A stretch of DNA of 64,000 bases from Demequina sp. B12 (GTDB lineage: Bacteria; Actinomycetota; Actinomycetes; Actinomycetales; Demequinaceae): contig NZ_JAPEHU010000001.1 of NCBI RefSeq assembly GCF_028823635.1, forward strand, positions 248,001 to 312,000. Reading direction: 5' to 3'. The number at the start of each line of letters is the position of its first letter. Position 1 is the first letter of the stretch. The notes below the pieces were generated by a model that saw only the letters and a program-made list of their open reading frames with translations, had not been told where the DNA came from and ran no database searches. Positions 1-7,185 of the stretch are shown here, piece after piece. A program made the position numbers and the translations under genes.

Positions 1-41
1 GGCCACGCCGGAGGGCGGCACGTGAACGTGCACAGTCCGGC

Positions 42-53
42 TAACGTGGAGAT
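42..53 (+). promoter_or_regulatory. Leaderless-type -10 box for the phosphotransferase gene
   Basis: TAACGT lies at 42-47 and ends six bases before the ATG at 54. This is the spacing expected if transcription starts on the start codon. No -35 box is clear. The same TANNNT arrangement recurs before several genes in the window. Confidence 0.5.
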
Positions 54-974
54 ATGACGTTGATGGCAACACCGGCAGCTGAGGTGCACGTAGACGACAC
101 GCTCGTGCGCTCACTGCTCGCTGCCCAACATCCCGACCTCGCCGACCTCACCCTGGGCCCACGAGTCGAAGGCTGGGACAACATCACGTACCGCCTTGGC
201 GACACCCTCGCCGTGCGCCTCCCCCGCCGCGAAATGGGCGCCCGCATCGCCACCACCGAACTGGACTGGCTCCCGCGCATCGGCTCCCAATGGACCTTCC
301 CCGCTCCGGTGCCCCAACGCATCGGGCAGCCCACCGACGCCTACCCATGGCGCTGGTCCGTCGTGCCGTGGATCCAAGGCGACATGGCGTACGACGCCCC
401 GCTGAACGTTGACGGCGCACGCGACCTGGGCCATGCGCTCGCCCAAGTCCACACCACCGCGCCTAGCGACGCCCCACTCAACCCCGTCCGATCGCGCACC
501 CTCCGCGAACGCGCCGAAACCTTCGACCACCGGCTCCGCCTCATCGAAGCCGACCACCCCATGCGGACCGCGACGCTCAGAGAAGCGTTCAGAGCGGCAC
601 TGGAAGCGGCATCGGCCCCCTCCACATGGACCCACCTGGACCTCCACGGCGAAAACGTCCTCACACGCCACGGCCGCCTGGCCGGAATCCTGGACTGGGG
701 AGACGCCGCCGTCGGGTCACCCGCCACAGACCTGGGCCAAGCGTCAGTGCTGGTGGGACGCGAACACGTCATGCCGATGCTCGACGCGTACGCCGGAACA
801 GCAGACCGTTCCGTCGCGACCTTCATCGCAAGCGCTGCGGGACGGCTCGCCATCCGTGCGGAAGCCCTGAACTATGCGGTCACACTCGCGGCGATGGAAG
901 ACCAGCGGTATCGCAACCCCGGCTTGCGGGCTTTGCAGGGCCTAAGCCAGCGGAGCAGTCGCACCCTGAGCTAG
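54..974 (+). CDS. Aminoglycoside phosphotransferase (APH) family kinase
   Basis: A 306-residue protein of the APH/choline-kinase-like fold, which transfers phosphate from ATP to a small hydroxylated substrate. The catalytic loop HLDLHGENVL (Brenner motif) is near residue 195 and is followed by ILDWGDA, the metal-binding DFG equivalent. The substrate cannot be read from sequence; many actinobacterial members act on sugars or antibiotics without giving resistance. The start at 54 is favoured by a TANNNT box six bases upstream (leaderless). The ATG at 63 would be better placed behind GGAG at 49-52. The GNAT gene follows after 9 bp but has its own putative promoter. Confidence 0.85.
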   Translation: MTLMATPAAEVHVDDTLVRSLLAAQHPDLADLTLGPRVEGWDNITYRLGDTLAVRLPRREMGARIATTELDWLPRIGSQWTFPAPVPQRIGQPTDAYPWRWSVVPWIQGDMAYDAPLNVDGARDLGHALAQVHTTAPSDAPLNPVRSRTLRERAETFDHRLRLIEADHPMRTATLREAFRAALEAASAPSTWTHLDLHGENVLTRHGRLAGILDWGDAAVGSPATDLGQASVLVGREHVMPMLDAYAGTADRSVATFIASAAGRLAIRAEALNYAVTLAAMEDQRYRNPGLRALQGLSQRSSRTLS

Positions 975-983
975 CGTGGGGCT
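972..983 (+). promoter_or_regulatory. Leaderless-type -10 box for the GNAT gene
   Basis: TAGCGT at 972-977 is followed by six bases and the ATG at 984. It overlaps the stop codon of the upstream gene, so the acetyltransferase may be transcribed independently as a leaderless mRNA. Confidence 0.45.
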
Positions 984-1550
984 ATGGAATCGACCTTTGC
1001 CCCTCTCGAGACGGAACGCCTCACGTTGCGCACCATGACGCTCGACGATGCGGAGGATCTCGCAGAGCGCCGGTCCGACACCACGACCGCTCAATACCAG
1101 GCATGGCGCGCACCGTACTCCGTGGACAGGGCACGTGAACTCATCGCAGAAATCACGTCCAGGCCAGGGCCGATGCCGGGGCACTGGTACCAGCTCGCCG
1201 TGGTGCGTAAGCGTGACGGGAAGGTCCTGGGGGACGTGGCCGTCCACCTGTCACCCAATGGCAAGACCGCCGAAGTGGGCTTCACCCTGCACCCGTGGGC
1301 GCGCGGTCACCACTACGCGACCGAGGCCACCGCTCGGCTCGTGGACTATGCCGTTTTTGACCTGAACGTGCATCGTGTCGAAGCAACCACGCACCCGCAC
1401 AACATTGCGTCGGTCCGGGTGTTGGAGCGCATCGGCTTCCTTGCCGAAGGTGTGCGGCGCGAGGCGTACTGGGTGGATGACGAGGTCAGCGACGACGCCA
1501 TCTACGGACTGCTGGCTCGTGAGTGGCGTGCGCGCCGCGCCCAGGACTGA
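984..1550 (+). CDS. GNAT N-acetyltransferase, RimJ/RimL type
   Basis: A 188-residue protein of the Acetyltransf_3 class. It opens with LETERLTLRTMTLDDAEDL, the usual N-terminal strand of RimJ/RimL-like enzymes. The acetyl-CoA binding loop is degenerate, around PWARGHHYATEA (residues about 108-119). The C-terminal signature HNIASVRVLERIGFLAEG is clear. Family members acetylate protein N-termini or small amines using acetyl-CoA; the substrate here is unknown. It stands alone between the phosphotransferase and the K+/H+ antiporter genes. Confidence 0.88.
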   Translation: MESTFAPLETERLTLRTMTLDDAEDLAERRSDTTTAQYQAWRAPYSVDRARELIAEITSRPGPMPGHWYQLAVVRKRDGKVLGDVAVHLSPNGKTAEVGFTLHPWARGHHYATEATARLVDYAVFDLNVHRVEATTHPHNIASVRVLERIGFLAEGVRREAYWVDDEVSDDAIYGLLAREWRARRAQD

Positions 1551-1610
1551 CCCCACCTCCCCGCGCGTCTCCGGTGCTTCCCCGGCGCACCCCACGCCGC
1601 ACCTCCCCGC

Positions 1611-1666
1611 CAAATGGCTCCATTTGGTTGTTTTAGTGCGCTAAGACAACCAAATGGAGCCATTTG
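1611..1666. repeat. 56-bp palindromic element, copy A
   Basis: Two 26-base arms starting CAAATGGCTCCATTTGG are inverted around a four-base centre, with one G-T mismatch. Each arm end is itself a near palindrome (CAAATGG, two bases, CCATTTG). It is notably AT-richer than its surroundings. An element of the same length with the same outer 17 bases is at 10149-10204. It lies 60 bp after the GNAT stop and could act as a terminator or a protein-binding site. Confidence 0.8.
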
Positions 1667-1698
1667 AGGGAGGGGGGAAGCATGGAAGACTGTCAGGC

Positions 1699-2178
1699 AT
1701 GGACATCTATGAGACACCGCTACCTGGCATTGGCGTCCGGTACGAGTTTCAGGCCGAAAGCGGCGACCACGTAGGCGTGGTGGTCCGCAGAGACGGCAAG
1801 CGCGACTTTGCGCTCTACGACCGGGAGGACCCGGACTCATGCCGTGGCACCGTCGAACTGTCCGAGGGCGATGCCGCGAAACTTGCTGAACTCATGGGCG
1901 GCACTTCCATCACCGCACGCCTGGCGTCGCTACGCCATCACGTCGAAGGGCTCGCGATCGAGTGGATCACCATGCCGTCGGCAGGCGGCTTGACCCACAA
2001 GACCATCGCGGACGGCCACATCCGTACGGAAACTGCGGCCTCTGTGGTCGCGGTGATCCGCAATGACGAAGGCATCCCCGGCCCGGGCCCGGACTTCACG
2101 TTCGAGCCCGGCGACACGGTGCTCGTCATGGGCAGCACCGAGTCGGTCTCTGCGGCCACCAAGATCCTGACGGGCTGA
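1699..2178 (+). CDS. khtT: KhtT-like regulatory subunit of a K+/H+ antiporter
   Basis: A 159-residue soluble protein. The N-terminal half (MDIYETPLPGIGVRYEF) matches the KhtT family, and the C-terminal half (about 75-155) is an RCK_C/TrkA-C domain ending in FEPGDTVLVMGSTESV. KhtT binds the cytosolic face of the KhtU antiporter and gates K+/H+ exchange in response to pH and cyclic di-AMP in Bacillus. The antiporter gene starts 4 bp downstream, which supports the assignment. The start was placed at the ATG at 1699, where family similarity begins; upstream in-frame codons run into the palindromic element. Confidence 0.87.
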   Translation: MDIYETPLPGIGVRYEFQAESGDHVGVVVRRDGKRDFALYDREDPDSCRGTVELSEGDAAKLAELMGGTSITARLASLRHHVEGLAIEWITMPSAGGLTHKTIADGHIRTETAASVVAVIRNDEGIPGPGPDFTFEPGDTVLVMGSTESVSAATKILTG

Positions 2179-2182
2179 CCTC

Positions 2183-3412
2183 ATGCTGCCGCTGCCATTC
2201 GAGGTACTCCCCGAACCCGAACCCAGCCACGCCGGCGAGGTGCTCATTGAGTTGGGCATCATTCTGCTGGTGCTCGCTGGGTTGGGGCGCTTGGCGGCGC
2301 GCATCGGCATCCCCTCCATTCCGCTGTACCTGGCGGCGGGGGTCCTCATGGGCGAAGGCGGCATCATCCCCGTCTCCGCAGGGGAAGAGTTCTTGGAGGT
2401 CGGCGCCGAGATCGGCGTTGTGCTGTTGCTGTTGCTGTTGGGGCTCGAGTACTCGCCTCAAGACCTACGCAACGGCCTGAAATCGAACTGGGTTGCTGGC
2501 CTGGTCGATGGGCTCGCGAACGGTGTGCCTGGCTTTGCAGTGGGTCTGATGTTGGGGTGGTCGCCCACGGCGTCGCTGCTGCTGGCGGGCGTCACGTATA
2601 TCTCGTCCTCCGGCATCATTGCGCGCCTGCTGGATGACTTTGATCGTGTGGCGAACCGCGAAACACCAGTGATCTTGTCCCTGCTGGTGATGGAGGACAT
2701 CGTGATGGCGGTGTTCCTACCCATCACCGGTGTCCTGCTGGTGGGCGCCACTCTCCTGCAGGGCGCGATCGCTGCGGCCATTGCGTTGTCCCTGGTGGCG
2801 TTGGCGTTTGTGGTGTCGATGCGTTACTCGGAGCGGGTGTCTTCGATGGTGCATTCGCATTCACGCGAGCTGCTGCTGCTGAGCGTGTTGGGCCTGACGT
2901 TCCTGGTGGCGGGCCTGGCCGATGCCGTGCAGGTGTCCGCTGCGGTGGGCGCCTTCCTCTTGGGCTTGACGCTGTCGGGGCAGGTCGCGGATGACGTGCG
3001 TGGTTTGCTTCCGCCGTTGCGTGACGTGTTCGGTGGGATGTTCTTTGTGTTCTTTGGCATCACCATCAACCCGTTGGACCTGATTCCTGTGCTGCTGCCG
3101 GCGTTGGGCTTGGCCCTCATCACTGCGGTCACCAAAACGGGAACCGGCATCTTTGCGGCGAGGCGCAACGGCATCGGCCCTAAGGGTCAGTGGCGTACGG
3201 GCTTGTCGTTGATTCCTCGCGGTGAGTTTTCGATCGTGATCGCTGGCCTGGGTGTGGCTGCGGGCATTGAGCCACAGTTGGGTCCTTTCGCTGCCGCGTA
3301 TGTGTTGATCTTGGCGATTGTGGGGTCGCTTGCGATGCGGTTCGCGGACAAGATTCCGATGCCGCCGTGGTTGAAGCCCCAACGCCGCACGGGAACCCGG
3401 CATCCGGTGTAG
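2183..3412 (+). CDS. khtU: KhtU-like CPA2 family cation/proton antiporter
   Basis: A 409-residue polytopic membrane protein with about 12 hydrophobic segments, of the Na+/H+ exchanger (CPA2, KefB/KhtU) family. Family features include LLLLLLGLEYSP after the third segment, and ISSSGIIARLLDD and LVMEDIVMAVFLP in the core. It ends shortly after the last helix and has no fused RCK domain, consistent with control by the separate KhtT-like protein encoded 4 bp upstream. The expected role is K+ efflux coupled to proton entry. The pair almost certainly forms one operon. Confidence 0.88.
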   Translation: MLPLPFEVLPEPEPSHAGEVLIELGIILLVLAGLGRLAARIGIPSIPLYLAAGVLMGEGGIIPVSAGEEFLEVGAEIGVVLLLLLLGLEYSPQDLRNGLKSNWVAGLVDGLANGVPGFAVGLMLGWSPTASLLLAGVTYISSSGIIARLLDDFDRVANRETPVILSLLVMEDIVMAVFLPITGVLLVGATLLQGAIAAAIALSLVALAFVVSMRYSERVSSMVHSHSRELLLLSVLGLTFLVAGLADAVQVSAAVGAFLLGLTLSGQVADDVRGLLPPLRDVFGGMFFVFFGITINPLDLIPVLLPALGLALITAVTKTGTGIFAARRNGIGPKGQWRTGLSLIPRGEFSIVIAGLGVAAGIEPQLGPFAAAYVLILAIVGSLAMRFADKIPMPPWLKPQRRTGTRHPV

Positions 3413-3741
3413 CCGGACCCCCGGTTGGGGCCGCCGCGGTGCGGAGATTTCTTGACCATCGGAGGGCATCCTCCGACGATTCGCCAAGACGCCGCAACCG
3501 TGTCTTTACCAGTGCTTTCCCGTCAAGAAAATTCTTGGAAAACTGGTCATTTCCACCCTGATTCGTGTGTGAACATTGATGCCGTCACCCCATCTGAGCG
3601 GGTGATGCGCCGGCTACGTCGCGCAGGTGGCGTAGCAAGTGGCCGAGTCCCCGTCGGTCGCCGTCCCCACCCAGGACAAGCAGGTCGCGCCTGCCCCTTG
3701 CTCAAGGACATCTCTCGAGTTCTTGTCAAGGAAGTTGTGCT
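3413..3741. other. Intergenic region with two small palindromes before the MFS gene
   Basis: This 329-bp gap has no convincing gene. It holds a 7-bp hairpin at 3459-3476 (TCGGAGG/CCTCCGA) and an AT-rich palindrome at 3524-3537 (CAAGAAAATTCTTG). The palindrome sits in the only AT-rich stretch of the gap and could be an operator. A good ribosome binding site, AAGGAAG, is at 3727-3733. No promoter can be assigned with confidence. Confidence 0.45.
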
Positions 3742-5409
3742 GTGTTGTCGCGTTACCGCGAGATTCTCTCGCTGCCTGGTGCCCGTGCGTTCGCGATCTG
3801 GGGTTTGGTCGCTCGTCTTCAGATGGGCATGACTGGTCTTGCCACGTTCCTGCTGGTGCAGATGGAGTATGGCTCCTATGCCGCGGGCGGTGTGATGCTC
3901 GCCGCCATTTCCGTGTCGTATGTGGTGATTGCTCCGCAGGTGGCGCGGCTGGTGGACGCGCATGGTCAGGCCAAGGTGTTGCGGTGGGGCTACGCGATTG
4001 CGATTGCGGGGCGCATCGGCATGCTGGTCGCTGTCTTTGCGGGCGCACCGTTGTGGGCGCTGGTGCTGATTGCCCCCACGTTTGCGGCGGGTGGTTCGCA
4101 GTCCACATTGACGCGTGCCCGCTGGACCCACGCAGTGAAGAACGACCGCCAGTTGTCCACGGCGTTCTCGTTTGAGTCCTCGATGGAGCAGCTGCTGTGG
4201 ATTGGTGGCCCTGCCGTGTCGACGGTGTTGGCGGTGTCGGTGGCGTCGTGGCTGCCGTCGGTGATCGCGTTGGTGTCGCTGGCCGTGGGCGGCTACGTGT
4301 TCTTGGCACTGAAGGCCACTGAGCCTCCTGTGCGTCGCAATAGCGCCGATGCTGGCTTGGCTGAGGCTGCGCTGTCTGTCACTCCGGCGACGGCTGGCGC
4401 TGGCGCGGCGTTGCCCACCGTTGACGCGTCTACGGTGCGTCGGGTGCGCCGCTACCGCAACCCGTTTGCTTCTAACTTGCTGCTGACGACTCCCAGCATT
4501 GCGATTGCGGCGCTGATCTTCTTGACGCAGGGCGCGATGTTCGCGTCGATCGATGCCGCGGTGGTGGCGTTTGCTGAAGCCTCGCATGCGAAGGAGATGG
4601 CTGGCATTGTGCTGGGCGTGTGGTCGGTGGGTTCGCTGGTGGGCGGCCTTGCGTATGGCGTGATGGCTTGGCGCCGGTCGTTGGCTACTCGCCTGCTGGT
4701 GGGTGTGTTCGCCACGGGTGCCTTCGCGACCATGCTGATGTTTGCGCCGTCGCTGATGCTGCTGGGTCTGCTGCTGTTCGGTATGGGTCTGTTCATTGCG
4801 CCGAACATGGTGATTGGTGACTCGATCGTGCACCGGTCGATCTCCCGGGACCGCATGACGGAGGGTATGGCGTGGACCCGTACCGGCATCGACTTGGGTG
4901 TCGCGGTGGGTGCCTGGGGTGCGGGCGTCGCTATTGATGCCGGTGGTGCGTCTGCTGGGTTTGGCGTCACGGCGCTCGCTGGCTTGACGGGAGTGGTGAC
5001 GGCTTTGGCGGCATGGCGCTACTTGGCCAAGCGCACCCCGCGTTCGCAGCCGGTTACTGTGCACGTGGTGGTTCCTGGGGAAGTGGCCGATGCTCCGTTG
5101 ACGGTGGAGCCTGCTGGCACTTTGTCCACGGTGGAGGCGTTGGAGATGCGCCAGCTGGTGGACGATGCGGTGCGCATGCTGGATGCTGCTCCGACGGCGG
5201 TGGATCCCGTGACCACGGCTCCGGCGGAGCCGTTGGCGTTGACGTCTCCGCTGGAAGTTGTCGCGGCGGCGCAGGCGGCTGTGAGCGCGGCCGGTGACGC
5301 TGTTGATGCGGCGGCCGATGCGCTGGCTGATGTGGCCGAGCACAGCACGCAGGCATGGGAAAGCCAAGCACCGGAGGCGCCGCCAGCGCCTCACCGTGCC
5401 GCACAATAG
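3742..5409 (+). CDS. Major facilitator superfamily transporter
   Basis: A 555-residue membrane protein with about 12 hydrophobic segments in the first 430 residues, typical of MFS drug/metabolite transporters. The N-terminal helices contain LATFLLVQMEYGSYAAGG. The last 110 or so residues form an unusual Ala/Val/Asp-rich hydrophilic tail, predicted to be cytoplasmic and low-complexity. The GTG start at 3742 is preceded by AAGGAAG. The substrate is unknown. The acetyltransferase that follows starts 4 bp after the stop and may be co-transcribed, which would fit an efflux-plus-modification pair, but this is inference. Confidence 0.85.
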   Translation: MLSRYREILSLPGARAFAIWGLVARLQMGMTGLATFLLVQMEYGSYAAGGVMLAAISVSYVVIAPQVARLVDAHGQAKVLRWGYAIAIAGRIGMLVAVFAGAPLWALVLIAPTFAAGGSQSTLTRARWTHAVKNDRQLSTAFSFESSMEQLLWIGGPAVSTVLAVSVASWLPSVIALVSLAVGGYVFLALKATEPPVRRNSADAGLAEAALSVTPATAGAGAALPTVDASTVRRVRRYRNPFASNLLLTTPSIAIAALIFLTQGAMFASIDAAVVAFAEASHAKEMAGIVLGVWSVGSLVGGLAYGVMAWRRSLATRLLVGVFATGAFATMLMFAPSLMLLGLLLFGMGLFIAPNMVIGDSIVHRSISRDRMTEGMAWTRTGIDLGVAVGAWGAGVAIDAGGASAGFGVTALAGLTGVVTALAAWRYLAKRTPRSQPVTVHVVVPGEVADAPLTVEPAGTLSTVEALEMRQLVDDAVRMLDAAPTAVDPVTTAPAEPLALTSPLEVVAAAQAAVSAAGDAVDAAADALADVAEHSTQAWESQAPEAPPAPHRAAQ

Positions 5410-5413
5410 TGAC

Positions 5414-5920
5414 GTGACCGCCAGTGAACTCGTGATCCGTCCCGCCACGCCCGCGGATGCCGGTGCCATCGCCGCTCTGTACAACCCATACGTACGCGAC
5501 ACCGTCATCACCTTCGAGTACGACGAGGTCACGGCGGACACGATGGCAGCACGCATTCAAGCAGTGCTCGACATGGACCTCCCGTACCTGGTGGCGGAGG
5601 ATGAGGGTGCGATCGTCGGCTACGCCTATGCGTCCCCGTACCGCCCGCGGGCGGCGTACCTCCACTCGGTGGAAACCACGATTTACCTGGGCCATGAGGC
5701 TCGCGGGCGCGGACTTGGTCGCACGCTTTACAGTGCGCTCTTGGACGCCTTGCGCGCATCCCACGCTCATACCGCAATCTCGCTGATCGCCCTCCCGAAC
5801 GACGCCTCCGTGGGACTCCACATGGCCTTGGGGTTCCGTGAAGTCGGCTACCTGGCCGAGGCCGGACGCAAGTTCGACCGGTGGATCGACGTGGGCTACT
5901 ACCAGCTCAGCGTTTCTTAA
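5414..5920 (+). CDS. GNAT acetyltransferase, phosphinothricin N-acetyltransferase type
   Basis: A 168-residue GNAT enzyme close to the phosphinothricin/methionine sulfoximine acetyltransferase (Pat/MnaT, YwnH) group. It has the N-terminal IRPATPADAGAIAALYNPYV, a YAYASPYRPRAAY core, the acetyl-CoA loop HEARGRGLGRTLYSALL, and LMALPN-like IALPNDASVGLHMALGF. Such enzymes acetylate methionine sulfoximine or phosphinothricin-like amines. The GTG at 5414 was chosen because similarity begins at VTASELVIRPA and the MFS gene ends 4 bp earlier. Confidence 0.86.
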   Translation: MTASELVIRPATPADAGAIAALYNPYVRDTVITFEYDEVTADTMAARIQAVLDMDLPYLVAEDEGAIVGYAYASPYRPRAAYLHSVETTIYLGHEARGRGLGRTLYSALLDALRASHAHTAISLIALPNDASVGLHMALGFREVGYLAEAGRKFDRWIDVGYYQLSVS

Positions 5921-6067
5921 GGCTCCGCGTGCCGCGCGGCATCACCCCAGGCAACACACGGTTGCCAGGCGATGTGATGTGCGCCACACTAGGCGTGTTG
6001 TCCCTGCATCATGAGGGGATGTGGATGACAACCGCGAGCGGCACGGCCGCTGAGGGAGGGGTCCGCG

Positions 6068-6556
6068 ATGAGGGAAGCGGTTCCGGAGCAAGAGTGGTGT
6101 CGTAGCGAGCGCGAACTGCCGCACCAGAGCGCGCAGCCTGCGGGCGCGATGCTGAAGGGCGCGTCCGCAGGTTTCACGCTCCCTGAACTTCTGGTGGTGG
6201 TCGTCATCATCGGAGTTCTCGCGGCGATCGCTGTTCCGTTGTACCTAGACCAGCAAAGCAAAGCGAATGACTCTGTCGTGGAGTCCGATGCCATCAACCT
6301 GGGCAAACTGGTGTCTGCAGCCTGGATTGAAGGCGACGTCGGCTCGGTGACGGCATCAGCAGACGGCTACGCCATCGACGGCGTGGACGTGCTTTCCCGG
6401 TCTCCGGGAGTCGAGTTCGTGACGTATGTGGGCGGCACTGCCGAGAGTTGGTGTGTCCAACTGCGCCACCCGAACGGCAAGGACAACGCCAGCCCCGGCG
6501 TGCGCTTCGATTCCAACGACGGGTATGTCTCCGGCGCCGCCTGCGCCACCCCGTAG
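6068..6556 (+). CDS. Type IV pilin-like protein with N-methylation motif
   Basis: A 162-residue protein with a class III signal: a hydrophilic 35-residue leader ending in G, then FTLPELLVVVVIIGVLAAIA, which contains the conserved Glu at +5 and one hydrophobic helix. A prepilin peptidase would cut at G|F, leaving a 127-residue pseudopilin or minor pilin. Two Cys (about 130 and 158) could form the C-terminal disulfide loop. The start at 6068 follows a purine-rich site at 6052-6061; an ATG at 6149 would give a short, more standard leader. No other pilus gene is in the window, so it is an orphan here. Confidence 0.82.
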   Translation: MREAVPEQEWCRSERELPHQSAQPAGAMLKGASAGFTLPELLVVVVIIGVLAAIAVPLYLDQQSKANDSVVESDAINLGKLVSAAWIEGDVGSVTASADGYAIDGVDVLSRSPGVEFVTYVGGTAESWCVQLRHPNGKDNASPGVRFDSNDGYVSGAACATP

Positions 6557-6650
6557 GGCCGCCTGCACCACCCCGTAGGTTCCTGCGCGTGCGACCCACC
6601 CCGCATCGCGGACACCCGCTGTGACGCCACACACGGTGACCTCACACAGT

Positions 6651-6681
6651 GCTGGCCGCGCCCCACAAGGACGCGGCCAGC
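6651..6681. terminator. Hairpin between convergent pilin and DUF4242 genes
   Basis: A perfect 10-bp stem, GCTGGCCGCG/CGCGGCCAGC, with an 11-base loop. It lies between two convergent genes. There is no clear U-run on either side, so it is a probable bidirectional terminator of the actinobacterial type. Confidence 0.55.
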
Positions 6682-6709
6682 TCTCCCTCCCCGCCCCAGC
6701 GGGGATCCC

Positions 6710-6961
6710 TCAACTGTGTTCTGAGACCTCGTAGATCTCATCGGGCATGGCGCCGTGCGCTTCACGGTGCACTGCCATCGGGGCTTCCGCGTCGGCCGCC
6801 TCAGACAGGCAGAAGACTTTGCCGGCTTCCTCGTCAACCCAGTACTTGATGAACGACACCCCATGGGTGTGTTGATGCGCGAGATCCTTCTCGTGCAGAC
6901 CGGCCACGTCCTGTGCGGACACGCCTCCGTCGATGTTGTGGACGTCCATGTAGAGCGCCAT
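6710..6961 (-). CDS. DUF4242 family small protein
   Basis: An 83-residue protein with the DUF4242 pattern: MDVHNIDGGVSAQDVAG at the start, then GVSFIKYWVDEEAGKVFCLSEA and the conserved AVHREAHG before the C-terminal DEIYEV. The family includes the nickel-binding Streptomyces protein SCO4226, but most members lack a known role. The His, Cys and second His residues that could bind a metal are present. It is preceded by a GGGAGGG ribosome binding site and looks monocistronic, facing the pilin gene. Confidence 0.85.
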   Translation of the reverse strand: MALYMDVHNIDGGVSAQDVAGLHEKDLAHQHTHGVSFIKYWVDEEAGKVFCLSEAADAEAPMAVHREAHGAMPDEIYEVSEHS

Positions 6962-7118
6962 GCGCCCTCCCTATGATGTGGGCGTCCCGCCCTCCCCGGA
7001 CGGGGTGGGTCCGCCATCGAACCCACCATTCGACGCTACGCCCGCTGGCCTGGCATTGCAGGACGAAACCCGTCATCTGTTGTTTTACCAGTAAGGACCT
7101 TGCGGCTCCCCTTGCACA

Positions 7119-7164
7119 ACAGAAGAGCCGATGCCTGGGTTTCCCCTGGCATCGGCCCTTCTGT
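7119..7164 (-). terminator. metE terminator built from inverted GCCGATGC motifs
   Basis: A 17-bp stem with one mismatch and a 12-base loop lies 22 bp downstream of metE. The inner nine bases of the arms are GCCGATGCC and GGCATCGGC, the overrepresented motif described in the findings, placed head to head. Confidence 0.75.
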
Positions 7165-7185
7165 AGCGCGTGACGCGCCCTAGGT

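Noticed and set aside
3547-5556. A 669-codon open frame antisense to the MFS gene
   Set aside because: The product is extremely rich in Arg, His and Gln, typical of a shadow frame. The MFS protein on the other strand has clear membrane segments and a ribosome binding site.
6149-6556. Shorter start for the pilin-like gene at the internal ATG
   Set aside because: It would give a more usual leader, but no ribosome binding site precedes it, whereas 6068 has a strong purine-rich site.
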